The notes: a model not told the origin generated them from the letters alone. DNA of 64,000 nucleotides from Nitrosospira briensis (GCF_900115125.1 NZ_FOVJ01000008.1:1-64000); one strand, 5' to 3'. Positions 38,782 through 48,289 are shown, counted from the stretch's first letter. Program-made: numbers and translations.

Positions 38782-39696
38782 GTGCTGTTGCGCGCATTCT
38801 GGCTGTTGTTGCTGATTGGCGTTAATTCAGCTCACGCCGGGGTTTTCGACGACCAGGAGGCGCGCAGGCAGATTGCGGCGCAACAGGCGCTGATAGGAGA
38901 TGTGCGCAATCAGGGGCAGGCGCTGGAAACCCGTGTCATTAAGCTCGAAGAAACGCTCAGTGCTCAACCGCTGCTGGACCTTCACTCTCAAATCCAGACC
39001 CTGAGGCTTGACCTGAACAGGTTGCAGGGTCAGATCGAAGTGCTGGTAAATGAAAACGAGTTGACACAGAAGCGGCAAAAGGATTTCTACATCGACCTGG
39101 ATACACGGTTGCGGCGGATAGAGCAGCCTGACGAACAGGGTGCTTCCCAGCCCGCCAAGCCGGAATCGGACGGGCCGGAAGCCGGCGCTGCGGAATCCGG
39201 AGCATCGTCCGGTACCCTCGCCCCCACCGCTCAAGAACCGGGCGCAGCGGCCGGTTCTGCTATGGCTGCAGTGTCCCCCGCAAGCGCGCCTGCTGGGCCT
39301 AACGGCGCTAACCTCGCCGATAGTAGCGAGAGCCGCGTCTATGAAGCCGGCTTTACCCTATTCAAGGCGGGCAGGTATAACGATGCAATTTCCCATTTCA
39401 ACAAATTTATCAAAGACTATCCCGATTCAAATCTCACACCCAGCGCTCAATACTGGATCGGCAATTCCCATTACGCCCTGCGGGATTTCAAGAATGCCAT
39501 CAGCGCGCAGGAAAAACTGATCGGTGCTTTCCCGGATAGCGCCAAGGCGCCTGACGCCATGCTCAACATTGCCAGCAGCCAGCAGGAAATGAACAGGAAA
39601 CCTGCCGCCAGGAAAACCTTGCAAGGCATCATCGCCAAATATCCCGGCAGCGACGCGGCTGAAAAAGCCAAGCAGCGTCTGGCCAATGTAAGGTAG
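38782..39696 (+). CDS. cpoB: Cell division coordinator CpoB
   Basis: A 304-residue periplasmic protein that links Tol activity to septal peptidoglycan synthesis. GTG start at 38782. A signal peptide is followed by a coiled-coil trimerisation region (about 25-115), an Ala/Pro/Gly-rich linker of about 65 residues, and three TPRs (YEAGFTLFKAGRYNDAISHF onwards). The gene order tolB-pal-cpoB is standard. Confidence 0.93.
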   Translation: MLLRAFWLLLLIGVNSAHAGVFDDQEARRQIAAQQALIGDVRNQGQALETRVIKLEETLSAQPLLDLHSQIQTLRLDLNRLQGQIEVLVNENELTQKRQKDFYIDLDTRLRRIEQPDEQGASQPAKPESDGPEAGAAESGASSGTLAPTAQEPGAAAGSAMAAVSPASAPAGPNGANLADSSESRVYEAGFTLFKAGRYNDAISHFNKFIKDYPDSNLTPSAQYWIGNSHYALRDFKNAISAQEKLIGAFPDSAKAPDAMLNIASSQQEMNRKPAARKTLQGIIAKYPGSDAAEKAKQRLANVR

Positions 39697-39742
39697 CCTT
39701 CGTAGCGGGACATCTCCCCTCGTCGGCTTACACATCCAGGAT

Positions 39743-40435
39743 ATGGTTCAAACCTTATCTCCATTTCCATCCCCAATTATGCGGCCCTCTGAAGCCGGGT
39801 ATTTGCGCGTCAGCGAGATCTTCTTTTCCCTGCAGGGGGAAACCAGTCGCGTAGGGCTGCCGACCGTGTTTGTCCGTCTAACTGGTTGCCCATTGCGCTG
39901 CGGTTACTGCGATACTGAATATGCTTTCCAGGGAGGGGATCGGATATCGATCGTCGACATTCTGACGAAGGTTGCTTCCTACGGAACCCGCTATGTCACG
40001 GTGACCGGCGGCGAACCTCTTGCACAGAAGGAATGCCTCGCCTTGCTCAGCCTATTGTGCGAGGCGCACTATTCGGTATCCCTTGAAACCAGCGGCGCCC
40101 TGGACGTATCCGCGGTAGACCCATGCGTATCGAAGATTCTGGATATCAAAACACCCGGTTCGGGCGAAGCGGAAAGGAATCGCTGGTCCAATCTCGATTG
40201 TCTTACATCTCAAGATGAAGTGAAGTTTGTGCTGTGCGATGAAACCGACTACTTGTGGGCGGTCGAAGTGCTGCGTGAGCGGCGGCTGGATCGCATCTGC
40301 CCGGTTTTATTTTCGCCGGTTTACGGCAAACTCGACCCTGCGGCGCTGGCTGCATGGGTGTTACGGGATCATCTCCCCGTGAGAGTGCAGGTCCAGTTAC
40401 ATAAACTATTGTGGGGTGAGGGGCCAGGACGGTGA
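39743..40435 (+). CDS. queE: 7-carboxy-7-deazaguanine synthase
   Basis: A radical SAM enzyme that makes 7-carboxy-7-deazaguanine from carboxy-tetrahydropterin for queuosine. 230 residues; an internal ATG at 39779 is an alternative start. SLQGETSRVGLPTVFVRL precedes the cluster motif C-x3-C-x2-C in TGCPLRCGYCDTEYAF; VTGGEPL is the SAM-binding GGE. queC follows after 27 bases, forming a queuosine pair behind tol-pal, a common arrangement. Confidence 0.95.
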   Translation: MVQTLSPFPSPIMRPSEAGYLRVSEIFFSLQGETSRVGLPTVFVRLTGCPLRCGYCDTEYAFQGGDRISIVDILTKVASYGTRYVTVTGGEPLAQKECLALLSLLCEAHYSVSLETSGALDVSAVDPCVSKILDIKTPGSGEAERNRWSNLDCLTSQDEVKFVLCDETDYLWAVEVLRERRLDRICPVLFSPVYGKLDPAALAAWVLRDHLPVRVQVQLHKLLWGEGPGR

Positions 40436-40462
40436 ATGCCATGAGTTTTTTCACCTGAATTC

Positions 40463-41149
40463 ATGGAAAAGGCGGTCGTACTGTTATCGGGCGGACTGGA
40501 TTCCGCCACCACCCTTGCCATTGCCTGCAACAGAGGATACGAGTGTCATGCCTTCAGCGTCGATTACGGCCAGCGCCACCGGTCCGAACTTGAAGCGGCG
40601 AAAAAACTGGCCCGTTCACTTGGCGCAAGTGACCATAAGACGATTCACATTGATCTGTCCGCGTTCGGTGGATCAGCTCTTGTCGACAAGTTCAGCCCCG
40701 TCCCCGCCGGGGGAACCGATACTGGCATTCCTGTCACTTACGTACCGGCTCGCAATACCATCATGTTGTCCCTCGCGCTGGCATGGGCTGAGGTACTCAA
40801 AAGCCGCGACATCTTTATTGGGGTGAACGCTGTGGACTACTCCGGGTATCCGGATTGCCGTCCCGAGTACATCGCGGCATTCGAGCAAATGGCAAACCTT
40901 GCCACCAAAGCCGCGATTGAAGGCGCCAGGCTACGTATCCATGCGCCACTGATGGAGATGTCCAAGGCACAAATCATACGGCAGGGAGTCGTGCTCGGCC
41001 TCGATTACAGCTTGACGGTATCGTGTTATCAGGCGGATGAAGCTGGACGGGCTTGCGGGGTATGCGATTCGTGCCGAATACGCCGAGCGGGATTCGAATC
41101 CGCGGATGTTCCCGATGTGACGCGTTATCGATCCTGGGTTCGGCTATGA
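40463..41149 (+). CDS. queC: 7-cyano-7-deazaguanine synthase
   Basis: A 228-residue enzyme that converts the QueE product to preQ0 using ATP and ammonia. The PP-loop is [15 protein letters not shown] at the N-terminus. The zinc site is [17 protein letters not shown] near the C-terminus. It has the usual [12 protein letters not shown]-type segment ([17 protein letters not shown]). With queE it supplies queuosine or related deazapurine bases. Confidence 0.97.
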   Translation: MEKAVVLLSGGLDSATTLAIACNRGYECHAFSVDYGQRHRSELEAAKKLARSLGASDHKTIHIDLSAFGGSALVDKFSPVPAGGTDTGIPVTYVPARNTIMLSLALAWAEVLKSRDIFIGVNAVDYSGYPDCRPEYIAAFEQMANLATKAAIEGARLRIHAPLMEMSKAQIIRQGVVLGLDYSLTVSCYQADEAGRACGVCDSCRIRRAGFESADVPDVTRYRSWVRL

Positions 41150-41260
41150 TTGTCCCTTGGAGCTGTCAAACGTAACCATGTAACCACCCGATTGAAGTTG
41201 CAAAGGCTGACCCAATGATCAACTATCAGCTGGGAAGCGTATTCGACTTATCGTCATGGC

Positions 41261-41959
41261 ATGATTCCCTGGCTTACTCCTGAATCTCCTTTCCCCCCAT
41301 TGCACACCGCATGCGTCGAGCCTAACGGCCTGCTTGCTGTTGGCGGCGATCTTTCGCCGCGGCGGCTGATAGAGGCCTACCGCTCCGGAATTTTTCCCTG
41401 GTTCAACGAGGGCGAGCCGGTGCTATGGTGGAGTCCGGATCCGCGCATGGTGCTGTTTCCCGGCGAACTTAAAATATCCCGGTCACTGGGAAAATCCCTG
41501 AAGAAAGGCAATTACGAGATTCGCATCGACAGCGCCTTCGATCAGGTCATGCGAGGATGCGCCACTCCCCGTAAAGAGCGACCTGGCACGTGGATCCATG
41601 AAGAGATGGTATCCGCCTACACTGCGTTACATGACATGGGGATGGCTCACTCCGTTGAAACCTGGATAGAGGGCGAACTGGTGGGCGGGTTGTACGGTGT
41701 TGCTCAGGGAAAGATGTTTTATGGGGAATCCATGTTTTCGCGTGTTCCCGATGCGTCCAAGATTGCATTGGTACATTTGGTAAGACAGCTTGAGCGCAGG
41801 GGTTTCAAAATGATTGACTGCCAGATGAAAACAGCTCATCTCGCTTCCCTGGGGGCGCGGGAATTGCCGCGTAAGGAATTTAGTCAAAGACTGAAAGAAT
41901 TGGTAAACTACCCCGAACGAGTCGAAAAATGGTGTTTCGATCATGAGTCGATTGAATGA
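41261..41959 (+). CDS. aat: Leucyl/phenylalanyl-tRNA-protein transferase
   Basis: A 232-residue N-degron enzyme. It adds Leu or Phe to proteins with N-terminal Arg or Lys, marking them for ClpAP. It has [25 protein letters not shown] and [12 protein letters not shown], conserved near the N-terminus, and the [18 protein letters not shown] acceptor pocket. The last 17 bases overlap bpt. Confidence 0.96.
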   Translation: MIPWLTPESPFPPLHTACVEPNGLLAVGGDLSPRRLIEAYRSGIFPWFNEGEPVLWWSPDPRMVLFPGELKISRSLGKSLKKGNYEIRIDSAFDQVMRGCATPRKERPGTWIHEEMVSAYTALHDMGMAHSVETWIEGELVGGLYGVAQGKMFYGESMFSRVPDASKIALVHLVRQLERRGFKMIDCQMKTAHLASLGARELPRKEFSQRLKELVNYPERVEKWCFDHESIE

Positions 41960-42671
41960 CGTTCCTTCGTCAGCGCTACAGTTCTACACTACCGCTTCTT
42001 ATCCGTGCAGCTACTTGCCGGAGCAACTGGCGCGGTCTCAGGTGGCGACCCCCAGTCATCTGATCGATACCAATATCTATGGTGAGCTGGTACAGGCGGG
42101 TTTTCGCCGTAGCGGCGCCTTCACCTATCGTCCCTACTGCGACAACTGCCGTGCATGCATGCCAGTCCGGATCGTGGTGGATGAATTGATTCTCAGGCGC
42201 GCTCAGCGCCGCTCCTGGAAGCGCCACCAGAATCTGGTTGCAACGCAACACGACCTGTATTATCACCCGGATCACTATTCGCTCTACCTGCGCTATCAGG
42301 CGCAACGCCACAGCGGCGGCGGGATGGACCGCGATAGCCGGGAGCAATACCGTCACTTCCTGTTGCCAAGCAATGTCAATTCCCGTCTTGTGGAGTTTCA
42401 CGAAGACGGCCGGCTGCGCATGAACAGCATCATTGACGAACTACCTGACGGCATATCGTCTGTATACACTTTTTTCGATCCGGATGTGCCCGGGGCCAGC
42501 TTCGGCACTTACAATATCCTATGGCAAGTGGAATTGTGCCGGGCGTTGAGACTGCCTTATCTTTACCTGGGCTACTGGATCAAGGAAAGCCAGAAAATGG
42601 CCTACAAAGCCGGTTTCAGGCCGTTGCAGGGCCTGGTTGATGGGCGGTGGGAACAGCTGAGCAACATCTAG
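41943..42671 (+). CDS. bpt: Aspartate/glutamate leucyltransferase
   Basis: A 242-residue ATE1-related transferase that attaches Leu to proteins with N-terminal Asp or Glu, extending the N-degron pathway. It has [16 protein letters not shown] at the N-terminus, the cysteine pair in [15 protein letters not shown], and the GNAT-like core. The short length and bacterial form point to Bpt rather than arginyltransferase. It starts inside aat, so the pair is coupled. Confidence 0.94.
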   Translation: MSRLNDVPSSALQFYTTASYPCSYLPEQLARSQVATPSHLIDTNIYGELVQAGFRRSGAFTYRPYCDNCRACMPVRIVVDELILRRAQRRSWKRHQNLVATQHDLYYHPDHYSLYLRYQAQRHSGGGMDRDSREQYRHFLLPSNVNSRLVEFHEDGRLRMNSIIDELPDGISSVYTFFDPDVPGASFGTYNILWQVELCRALRLPYLYLGYWIKESQKMAYKAGFRPLQGLVDGRWEQLSNI

Positions 42672-42700
42672 CGGCCTTCAACCTCGTCCTGTCGGGCAAT

Positions 42701-42720
42701 GAGGGGCCACGAGGTCCCTC
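42701..42720. terminator. Hairpin between convergent bpt and TPR genes
   Basis: GAGGGGCC (42701-42708), a four-base ACGA loop and GGTCCCTC (42713-42720) form an 8-bp stem with one G-T wobble. It sits in the 52-base gap between convergent genes and may end transcription from both sides. No clear T tract follows on either strand. Confidence 0.45.
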
Positions 42721-42723
42721 GCT

Positions 42724-43671
42724 TCAACGTTCAGTTTGTTGCTGAGCTGTCCGTATTGCGGCCGCCCGTTTATCCAGAGGTTCCGCTTTTTCCGCATGAC
42801 CGATATCCCGGTAAAGCTGTGCCAGATTTTCCAGACTGGTCGCCACATGCGGATGATTCCGGCCAAGCGCTTTTTCTGAAATCACCAGGGCCCGTTTGAA
42901 AAGGGGCTCAGCATGCGGATACTTGCCCTGGTCTTTATATAATCCCGCCAGGTTATTCAAACTCAAGGCTACGGCCGGGTGGTCCGGACCCAGCGCTTTT
43001 TTGGAAATCGCGAATACACGTTTATAGAGCGGCTCTGCTTTTGCGTACTGTTTTTGCGCGCTGTAGAGCAAGGCAAGATTGTTCAGGCTCACAGCCACAT
43101 TTGGATGGTTGGGACCCAGCGTTTTTTCCAGTATCGCCAATGCCCGCTGGAGGAGCGGTTCAGCGTCTGCATACTGTTCCTGTGCCTGATATAGCTGAGC
43201 CAGGTTATTCAAGCTTATGGCCACATCGGGGTGATCTTCACCAAGCACCTTCTCGTCAATTGCCAGCGCGCGCCTATGAAGGGGTTCGGCCTGCGCATAA
43301 TCCCCTTGCTTTCCGTAAAGCATCGCAAGATTGTTCAATGTGGCAGCCACCTCGGTAGATTCTGCGCCGGTCGACTTTTCAAAAATCGCCCGGGCGCGTT
43401 TGAGAAGCGGCTCAGCCTGTGTATATTTACCTTGGGCGTTATACAGCAGCGCAAGACTATTCAGGCTGCTGGCAATGTCGGAGTGATTCGGTTCCAGCGT
43501 TTGTTCCGCTGTTTGCAACGCTTGCCTTGCGACCACCGTTGCGCCTTTATAGTCCCCCTGTTGATAGAGGGATTCCAGTTCCTGATTGAGGGCTTCCCAC
43601 TTGGTCAGGGCGTGAGCGAAACCGCAAAACGTCATGAGAGCCAAAACCAGGGCATAGTAGGACAACTTCAT
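42724..43671 (-). CDS. Exported kinesin-light-chain-like TPR protein
   Basis: A 315-residue protein with a signal peptide (LSYYALVLALMTFCGFAHA) followed by about six 42-residue TPR units of the kinesin-light-chain type, each with a form like VAxSLNNLAxLYxxQxxYAxAEPLxxRALAI and a GPNHP linker. It ends soon after the last repeat with no extra domain. Such repeats bind proteins or peptides; the partner is unknown. It is a lone minus-strand gene between bpt and pyrD. The repeats are near-identical, suggesting recent internal duplication. Confidence 0.85.
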   Translation of the reverse strand: MKLSYYALVLALMTFCGFAHALTKWEALNQELESLYQQGDYKGATVVARQALQTAEQTLEPNHSDIASSLNSLALLYNAQGKYTQAEPLLKRARAIFEKSTGAESTEVAATLNNLAMLYGKQGDYAQAEPLHRRALAIDEKVLGEDHPDVAISLNNLAQLYQAQEQYADAEPLLQRALAILEKTLGPNHPNVAVSLNNLALLYSAQKQYAKAEPLYKRVFAISKKALGPDHPAVALSLNNLAGLYKDQGKYPHAEPLFKRALVISEKALGRNHPHVATSLENLAQLYRDIGHAEKAEPLDKRAAAIRTAQQQTER

Positions 43672-44020
43672 GAATACTCCTATCGACGGTCAAATATTGA
43701 TGACAGCGAATTGTTCATAATTATCAACAAATCCTTCATTATGCCAAAAATAAACCTCGAGCGAGCAATATCGATTCGCCCAGGAAATACCATGAATCCT
43801 GTCTTTCCGGACTTGCCCCCGAATCCAGTCCCGGGGCAGCCACTGTATGTTTTGAACGTCGCTGGATATGGGCTTCCCTGGTGTGACGTTTATGCTGCTT
43901 GCCTGCCAATCAATAACACGGCGACCCGCTGCGACTCGCGGTTTCCTTGTCAGGCGCTGCTGGTTGGCAGCAAGTTGCTTTCCTGAAGACCATTACATTT
44001 TCGAATGTTAAAATGGAGTC
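43672..44020. other. Interval between TPR gene and pyrD, with one doubtful small ORF
   Basis: About 350 bases. An ATG at 43741 opens an 82-codon plus-strand frame ending at 43984-43986 that contains three cysteines (YGLPWCDVYAAC and RCDSRFPC) and many prolines; an inner ATG at 43792 gives 64 codons. It has no ribosome binding site of note and no recognisable family. The right end holds the pyrD ribosome binding site. Confidence 0.4.
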
Positions 44021-45061
44021 ATGCTTTATTCCTTACTCCGGCCGTTGCTATTCGGCCTTGCGCCCGAAACAGCTCACGGAGTCACGTTCACTGCGATTGA
44101 AAAAGCGTATCGGCTCGGTCTGCTTGGCAAGGGTTCGGTATCGTGCCGGCCTCGCAATGTCATGGGGGTGAGTTTTCCCAACCCCGTGGGTATGGCCGCC
44201 GGGCTGGACAAGAATGGCGAGCATATCAACGCGCTCGCAGCGCTCGGCTTTGGTTTTATCGAAATCGGTACGGTAACACCCCGTCCCCAGCCGGGTAATC
44301 CAAAACCGCGGCTGTTTCGTATTCCTGAGGCAAGGGCCATCGTCAACCGCATGGGCTTCAACAATCAGGGCATAGACGAACTGGTGGCGAACGTCCGGCA
44401 TGCGAACTATCACGGTATACTCGGCATCAACATCGGAAAGAACTTCGATACGCCCGTGGAAAAAGCCATTGATGATTACCTGATTTGTCTGCAAAAAGCG
44501 TATCGCCACGCCGACTACATTACTGTCAATATTTCTTCGCCCAATACGCCCAACCTTCGTCAGTTGCAGAATGCCGGGGAACTGGATCGCCTGTTGGGCG
44601 CGCTGAAGCTCAACCAGCAAAAACTGGCCGATGAACACGGAAAATACACGCCTCTCGCTGTAAAGATCGCCCCCGATCTGGAGCCGAAGCAGATCGACTC
44701 CATCGCGGCGCTGTTGATGAAACACAGGATTGACGGTGTTATCGCCACCAATACCACGCTCTCAAGGGTGGGCGTGGAAACACTGCCCCACGCGGCCGAG
44801 GCGGGCGGGTTAAGTGGAGCCCCGCTCACTCAGCGCGCCACTGCCGTTATTCGCCACCTCGGTAATATGCTGCAAGGAGCGCTACCCATCATTGGGGTGG
44901 GCGGAATCATGTGCGCAGCGGACGCAAAGGAGAAAATCGAGGCTGGAGCAAGCCTGGTACAGATATACAGCGGCCTGATTTACCGCGGGCCTCGCCTCGT
45001 ACGCGAGATTGCGCAAGCTTTATGCGTATCCGGTGAGTCGCATTTGTCTGGCGAAGTTTGA
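44021..45061 (+). CDS. pyrD: Dihydroorotate dehydrogenase (quinone)
   Basis: The 346-residue membrane-associated class 2 enzyme of pyrimidine synthesis. It oxidises dihydroorotate with FMN and passes electrons to quinone. The N-terminal helical extension ([20 protein letters not shown]) binds the membrane. [16 protein letters not shown] and the [14 protein letters not shown] segment with the catalytic serine are intact, as are the FMN loop motifs GVGGIM and [20 protein letters not shown] precedes the ATG. rsxB starts two bases after its stop. Confidence 0.97.
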   Translation: MLYSLLRPLLFGLAPETAHGVTFTAIEKAYRLGLLGKGSVSCRPRNVMGVSFPNPVGMAAGLDKNGEHINALAALGFGFIEIGTVTPRPQPGNPKPRLFRIPEARAIVNRMGFNNQGIDELVANVRHANYHGILGINIGKNFDTPVEKAIDDYLICLQKAYRHADYITVNISSPNTPNLRQLQNAGELDRLLGALKLNQQKLADEHGKYTPLAVKIAPDLEPKQIDSIAALLMKHRIDGVIATNTTLSRVGVETLPHAAEAGGLSGAPLTQRATAVIRHLGNMLQGALPIIGVGGIMCAADAKEKIEAGASLVQIYSGLIYRGPRLVREIAQALCVSGESHLSGEV

Positions 45062-45062
45062 A

Positions 45063-45794
45063 ATGAATGAAGATTTGCTGGTAGCGGAAATCGACGCAAT
45101 TCTGCCTCAAACCCAATGCCGCCGATGCGGATTCTCCGGTTGCCTGCCTTATGCAAAAGCCATTGCGGAAGGGCATGCGGAAATAAACCAGTGCCCTCCC
45201 GGCGGGGAAGAAGGCATTCTTGCGCTGGCCCGATTGCTGGGAGTGAGCCCGGTACCTCTCAATACCGCCCACGGTGTCCCCAAGCCTGAAGCAGTGGCGT
45301 TGATCGATGAACAGCTCTGCATAGGTTGTACCTTGTGCAGTCAGGCTTGTCCTGTGGACGCCATTGTGGGCGCCGCCAGGCAGATGCATACGGTGATCGC
45401 AGCGGATTGCACAGGCTGCGAACTATGTATCGAACCGTGCCCGGTAGACTGTATCAGCATGATTCCGCCGCGGCATGAGGCCGCAGGTCTGGGGGATAAG
45501 CCCCCTGCCTGGACGGGTAGCCACGTGGCGCACGGGGACGAAAAGAAGGCAGCCGACCGCGCACGTGAACGTTACCAGTTCCGGTTGCAGAGGCTCGAGC
45601 GTGAAAAACAGGATCGTGAAAAAAGGCTGGCGCGGAAAGCTGGAACAATGACGACAAATGTCTCGTCCGCCGCAGCCGCGAATCTAAAAAAAGTAACCAT
45701 CCAGGCCGCGCTGGAGCGGGCACGAGCCGCTCAGGCCAAGGTATCGAAGAAAAACAACGATGCCAGCCCATTGCCGGACACTTCTCATCCCTGA
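45063..45794 (+). CDS. rsxB: RnfB/RsxB-type iron-sulfur protein
   Basis: A 243-residue electron carrier of the Rnf/Rsx subunit B family. The ATG at 45063 is chosen since the conserved [19 protein letters not shown] starts there. The first cluster lies in [13 protein letters not shown] with the last Cys in QCPPGG. Two 4Fe-4S ferredoxin motifs follow ([24 protein letters not shown]). The N-terminal membrane helix of true RnfB is absent. The last 90 residues are a Lys/Arg/Glu/Ala-rich helical tail. No rnfACDGE genes are near, so a soluble role is likely; nth follows after three bases. Confidence 0.88.
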   Translation: MNEDLLVAEIDAILPQTQCRRCGFSGCLPYAKAIAEGHAEINQCPPGGEEGILALARLLGVSPVPLNTAHGVPKPEAVALIDEQLCIGCTLCSQACPVDAIVGAARQMHTVIAADCTGCELCIEPCPVDCISMIPPRHEAAGLGDKPPAWTGSHVAHGDEKKAADRARERYQFRLQRLEREKQDREKRLARKAGTMTTNVSSAAAANLKKVTIQAALERARAAQAKVSKKNNDASPLPDTSHP

Positions 45795-45797
45795 TTC

Positions 45798-46430
45798 ATG
45801 AATTCAACCATACGCCGCGAGATTTTTACACGCTTCAGGTCTGCTAATCCTCACCCCACTACGGAACTGGAATACAAATCACCCTTTGAGTTGCTGATAG
45901 CGGTAGTGCTCTCGGCTCAGGCCACCGACAAGAGCGTGAACCTCGCAACCCGGAATTTATTTCCCAAGGCGAATACGCCCGAGAAAATGCTTGAGCTGGG
46001 AGAAACAGGATTGCGGGAAGCCATCAAGAGCATAGGCTTATATAAAACCAAGGCAAGGAATATACTGGCAACCTGCAACATGCTAATAGAGCAGCATGGT
46101 GGAAGCGTGCCGCGAACCCGGGAACAATTGGAGAAACTTCCGGGCGTGGGACGCAAGACAGCCAATGTGGTGTTGAATACTGCATACGGCGAACCCACGA
46201 TGGCAGTGGATACCCACATTTTTCGCGTTGCAAACCGTACCGGAATCGCTCGCGGAAAAACGGTGCTGGAGGTGGAGCTCAAACTCCTGAAATGCATACC
46301 AGGAGAATTTCGCCACGATGCCCATCACTGGCTGATTTTACACGGGCGTTATGTCTGCGTGGCAAGGAAGCCGAAATGCGCCATATGCCTTATCAACGAC
46401 TTGTGCGAGTATGAGGAAAAGAATCTTTGA
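45798..46430 (+). CDS. nth: Endonuclease III
   Basis: A 210-residue DNA glycosylase and AP lyase for oxidised pyrimidines. It has an HhH with the catalytic lysine in LPGVGRKTANVV and the catalytic Asp in VDTHIFRVANR. The C-terminal [4Fe-4S] loop C-x6-C-x2-C-x5-C is intact (CVARKPKCAICLINDLC). The neighbour rsxB-nth order is common in Proteobacteria. Confidence 0.97.
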   Translation: MNSTIRREIFTRFRSANPHPTTELEYKSPFELLIAVVLSAQATDKSVNLATRNLFPKANTPEKMLELGETGLREAIKSIGLYKTKARNILATCNMLIEQHGGSVPRTREQLEKLPGVGRKTANVVLNTAYGEPTMAVDTHIFRVANRTGIARGKTVLEVELKLLKCIPGEFRHDAHHWLILHGRYVCVARKPKCAICLINDLCEYEEKNL

Positions 46431-46493
46431 GGGAAAAATACAGGAAAGCATCAGGAACGGCTGTTTTTTCATGTCTTTGCATTGGCACGATAA

Positions 46494-46922
46494 ATGTTTA
46501 ACCCATCCCGAGAAGAGGCGCGCCAGTTCTTCTTCGACACGTGGCGCAAATACCGGCAGCGGGAAATGCTCTCCGCGATGGAAAACATGGCGCTTGAGGT
46601 CATTTTGCTTCATCCGGAATACCACGCCATGCTCGACGATGCGGAGCGACATCAGACCAGGGACTATCTGCCCGAAATGGGCGATACCAACCCTTTTTTG
46701 CATATGAGCATGCATATCGCCATCAAGGAGCAGCTTTCCATAGACCAGCCTCCCGGCATTCGGCAAAGATTTGAATGCCTGCTGAAGAGCACCGGCGATG
46801 AGCATGACGCCATGCATCAAGTCATGGAATGCCTGGCCGAGATGATCTGGCAGGCGCAACGCAATCAGACGGGATATGATGCCTCGGTTTACTTTGAGTG
46901 TCTGGATCGGCGTAAAGCCTGA
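46494..46922 (+). CDS. DUF1841 family protein
   Basis: A 142-residue soluble helical protein. The start MFNPSREEARQFFFDTWRKY and the central EYHAMLDD...NPFLHMSMHIAIKEQLSIDQP are the family hallmarks. Members are commonly found after nth in Betaproteobacteria, as here, 63 bases away. The several conserved His and Glu residues could bind metal, but no function is established. Confidence 0.88.
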   Translation: MFNPSREEARQFFFDTWRKYRQREMLSAMENMALEVILLHPEYHAMLDDAERHQTRDYLPEMGDTNPFLHMSMHIAIKEQLSIDQPPGIRQRFECLLKSTGDEHDAMHQVMECLAEMIWQAQRNQTGYDASVYFECLDRRKA

Positions 46923-46999
46923 TTTGTAGTCAGCCTGGCGAATCAGGCATGAAACGAGAGAACGCCGGCATCGGTGGCTTCGAAGCGTTGCTGGCTCGG

Positions 47000-47464
47000 C
47001 TATTCGCCGTATGTAGTCAGTTGCGCGCCTGTCGGCGCGATGATAGTGGCAAGGAGGCGTGCTGGAACCGTCTGACTAGGATTCTCCATATACGAGTGTA
47101 CGGTTCCGGGCGGCTCGCTCCAGCTTTGGCCGGCGCGATACTCGATTATTTCGCCCCTGTTCAGCTGTGAACGAACGATACCGTCAAGAACATAAACGAA
47201 GACGATGCCCGCGTGACGATGACTGCCGGTTTTGGCTTCAGGCGCCAGGTTCACGACAAACGCCGTCAGGGTCTGCGCTGGATCATCTGGAAGAGCTTGT
47301 GATGCGACGGACGCAAGCGTCACGCCCGTCGAGTTGCTCGAATTCCTGTTGGGCAGGTCGGTTGCACAAGCAATGCCCCCGGCACTCAAGAGAACACCCG
47401 CGAGGAATAAGGTAACGGAACGCGCCTTCGGTCCCTTTGAATAGAGATGCAAATACCTGATCAC
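47000..47464 (-). CDS. Exported cupin-domain protein
   Basis: A single cupin-2 barrel: HRHAGIVFVYVLDGIV (first motif with metal His residues) and PPGTVHSYMEN (second motif). A hydrophobic segment (VTLFLAGVLLSAGGIACA) suggests export or lipidation. The start is uncertain: no ATG fits. GTG 47464 gives about 154 residues with the hydrophobic segment near the N-terminus; the frame is open to GTG 47530. The function is unknown. It ends convergent to DUF1841. Confidence 0.75.
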   Translation of the reverse strand: MIRYLHLYSKGPKARSVTLFLAGVLLSAGGIACATDLPNRNSSNSTGVTLASVASQALPDDPAQTLTAFVVNLAPEAKTGSHRHAGIVFVYVLDGIVRSQLNRGEIIEYRAGQSWSEPPGTVHSYMENPSQTVPARLLATIIAPTGAQLTTYGE

Positions 47465-47600
47465 CGGTAGTCTCTTGCGGATACAAGCACGGTAAGGCGG
47501 GACCGGGAGCGCCGGAGATGCAGCGGGCACCTTTGGACGTCCATGTCCTGTCCCGCAAATCTGCGTCGCGCTGGGCCGAGCTTATTCAGAGCTTCCTGGA

Positions 47601-47927
47601 TCAATATTTTGTTTTCAGACCGGATTGGCTGGCGTAATAGGCCGACACATCCTCAATGTCTTCCTTGCTCAAGGCGGCGGCCATGCCTGCCATGATGGGG
47701 TCCTTGCGAACGCCCGACTTATACTCATTCAGGGATTTCATCAGATAACTTGCATGCTGCCCGGCCAGCTTTGGAAAAGCGGGAGCGGGACTATTACCGT
47801 CGGGACCATGGCACGCAGCACAAACCTCGGCCGCTTTTTTCTTGCCAGCTTCTATATTAGCCGCCATCCCCTGGCTGGAAATAAGCAGCATTGCGCCGCT
47901 CGCCGCGGCAATAACAAATTTTTTCAT
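47601..47927 (-). CDS. Class I cytochrome c (first of tandem pair)
   Basis: A 108-residue exported c-type cytochrome. The signal peptide ends GMAA, followed by one haem motif CAACH near residue 36 and the axial-ligand Met in KDPIMAGMAAALSKEDI. The sequence HGPDGNSPAPAFPKLAGQHASYL is typical for c-553/c4-like monohaem domains. It lies 26 bases after a related cytochrome gene, so they are probably co-transcribed. It could carry electrons to a terminal oxidase; the exact partner is not evident. Confidence 0.9.
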   Translation of the reverse strand: MKKFVIAAASGAMLLISSQGMAANIEAGKKKAAEVCAACHGPDGNSPAPAFPKLAGQHASYLMKSLNEYKSGVRKDPIMAGMAAALSKEDIEDVSAYYASQSGLKTKY

Positions 47928-47953
47928 GAGGCTTTCCTTGCGTAATGGGGTGG

Positions 47954-48289
47954 TTATTTTCCGCTGGATTGGGCGTAATAGGCAGCCAGGTCTTCCATAT
48001 CCTGCTGGGACAGCGTGTCGGCTATGGCCTTCATGGTGGGATGGTTGCGGGTGTCGTTTTTATATCCCTCCAGCGCTTTGACCAGGTATTCAGCGTGTTG
48101 ACCGCCCAGTCTCGGGACGTTATATACTGTCGGATAAGACGTCCGGTATCCTTCTATTCCGTGACAACCAATGCACATGGTATTCTTTTTCTTCCCCTCG
48201 GCCGGATCACCGGCTGCCTGAGCGGTGCCGGCTAATGCCAGAAGCATACCGCACGCAAATAAAAAACTCACTGTTGCTGGTGGTTTCAT
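47954..48289 (-). CDS. Class I cytochrome c (second of tandem pair)
   Basis: A 111-residue exported monohaem cytochrome. The signal peptide ends AQAA; the haem motif is CIGCH near residue 39 and the likely Met ligand is in NHPTMKAIADTLSQQDM. It resembles the neighbouring cytochrome over its length (YLVKALEGYKND; DLAAYYAQSSGK) and most likely arose with it by duplication, though the two have diverged strongly. It is the upstream gene of the pair. Confidence 0.9.
   Translation of the reverse strand: MKPPATVSFLFACGMLLALAGTAQAAGDPAEGKKKNTMCIGCHGIEGYRTSYPTVYNVPRLGGQHAEYLVKALEGYKNDTRNHPTMKAIADTLSQQDMEDLAAYYAQSSGK

Noticed and set aside
44009-44014. TAAAAT just before pyrD as promoter
   Set aside because: It is too near the ATG and overlaps the ribosome binding site; a leaderless transcript would be needed.
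44048-44725. 225-codon minus-strand frame inside pyrD
   Set aside because: Antisense shadow of pyrD with no recognisable motif.
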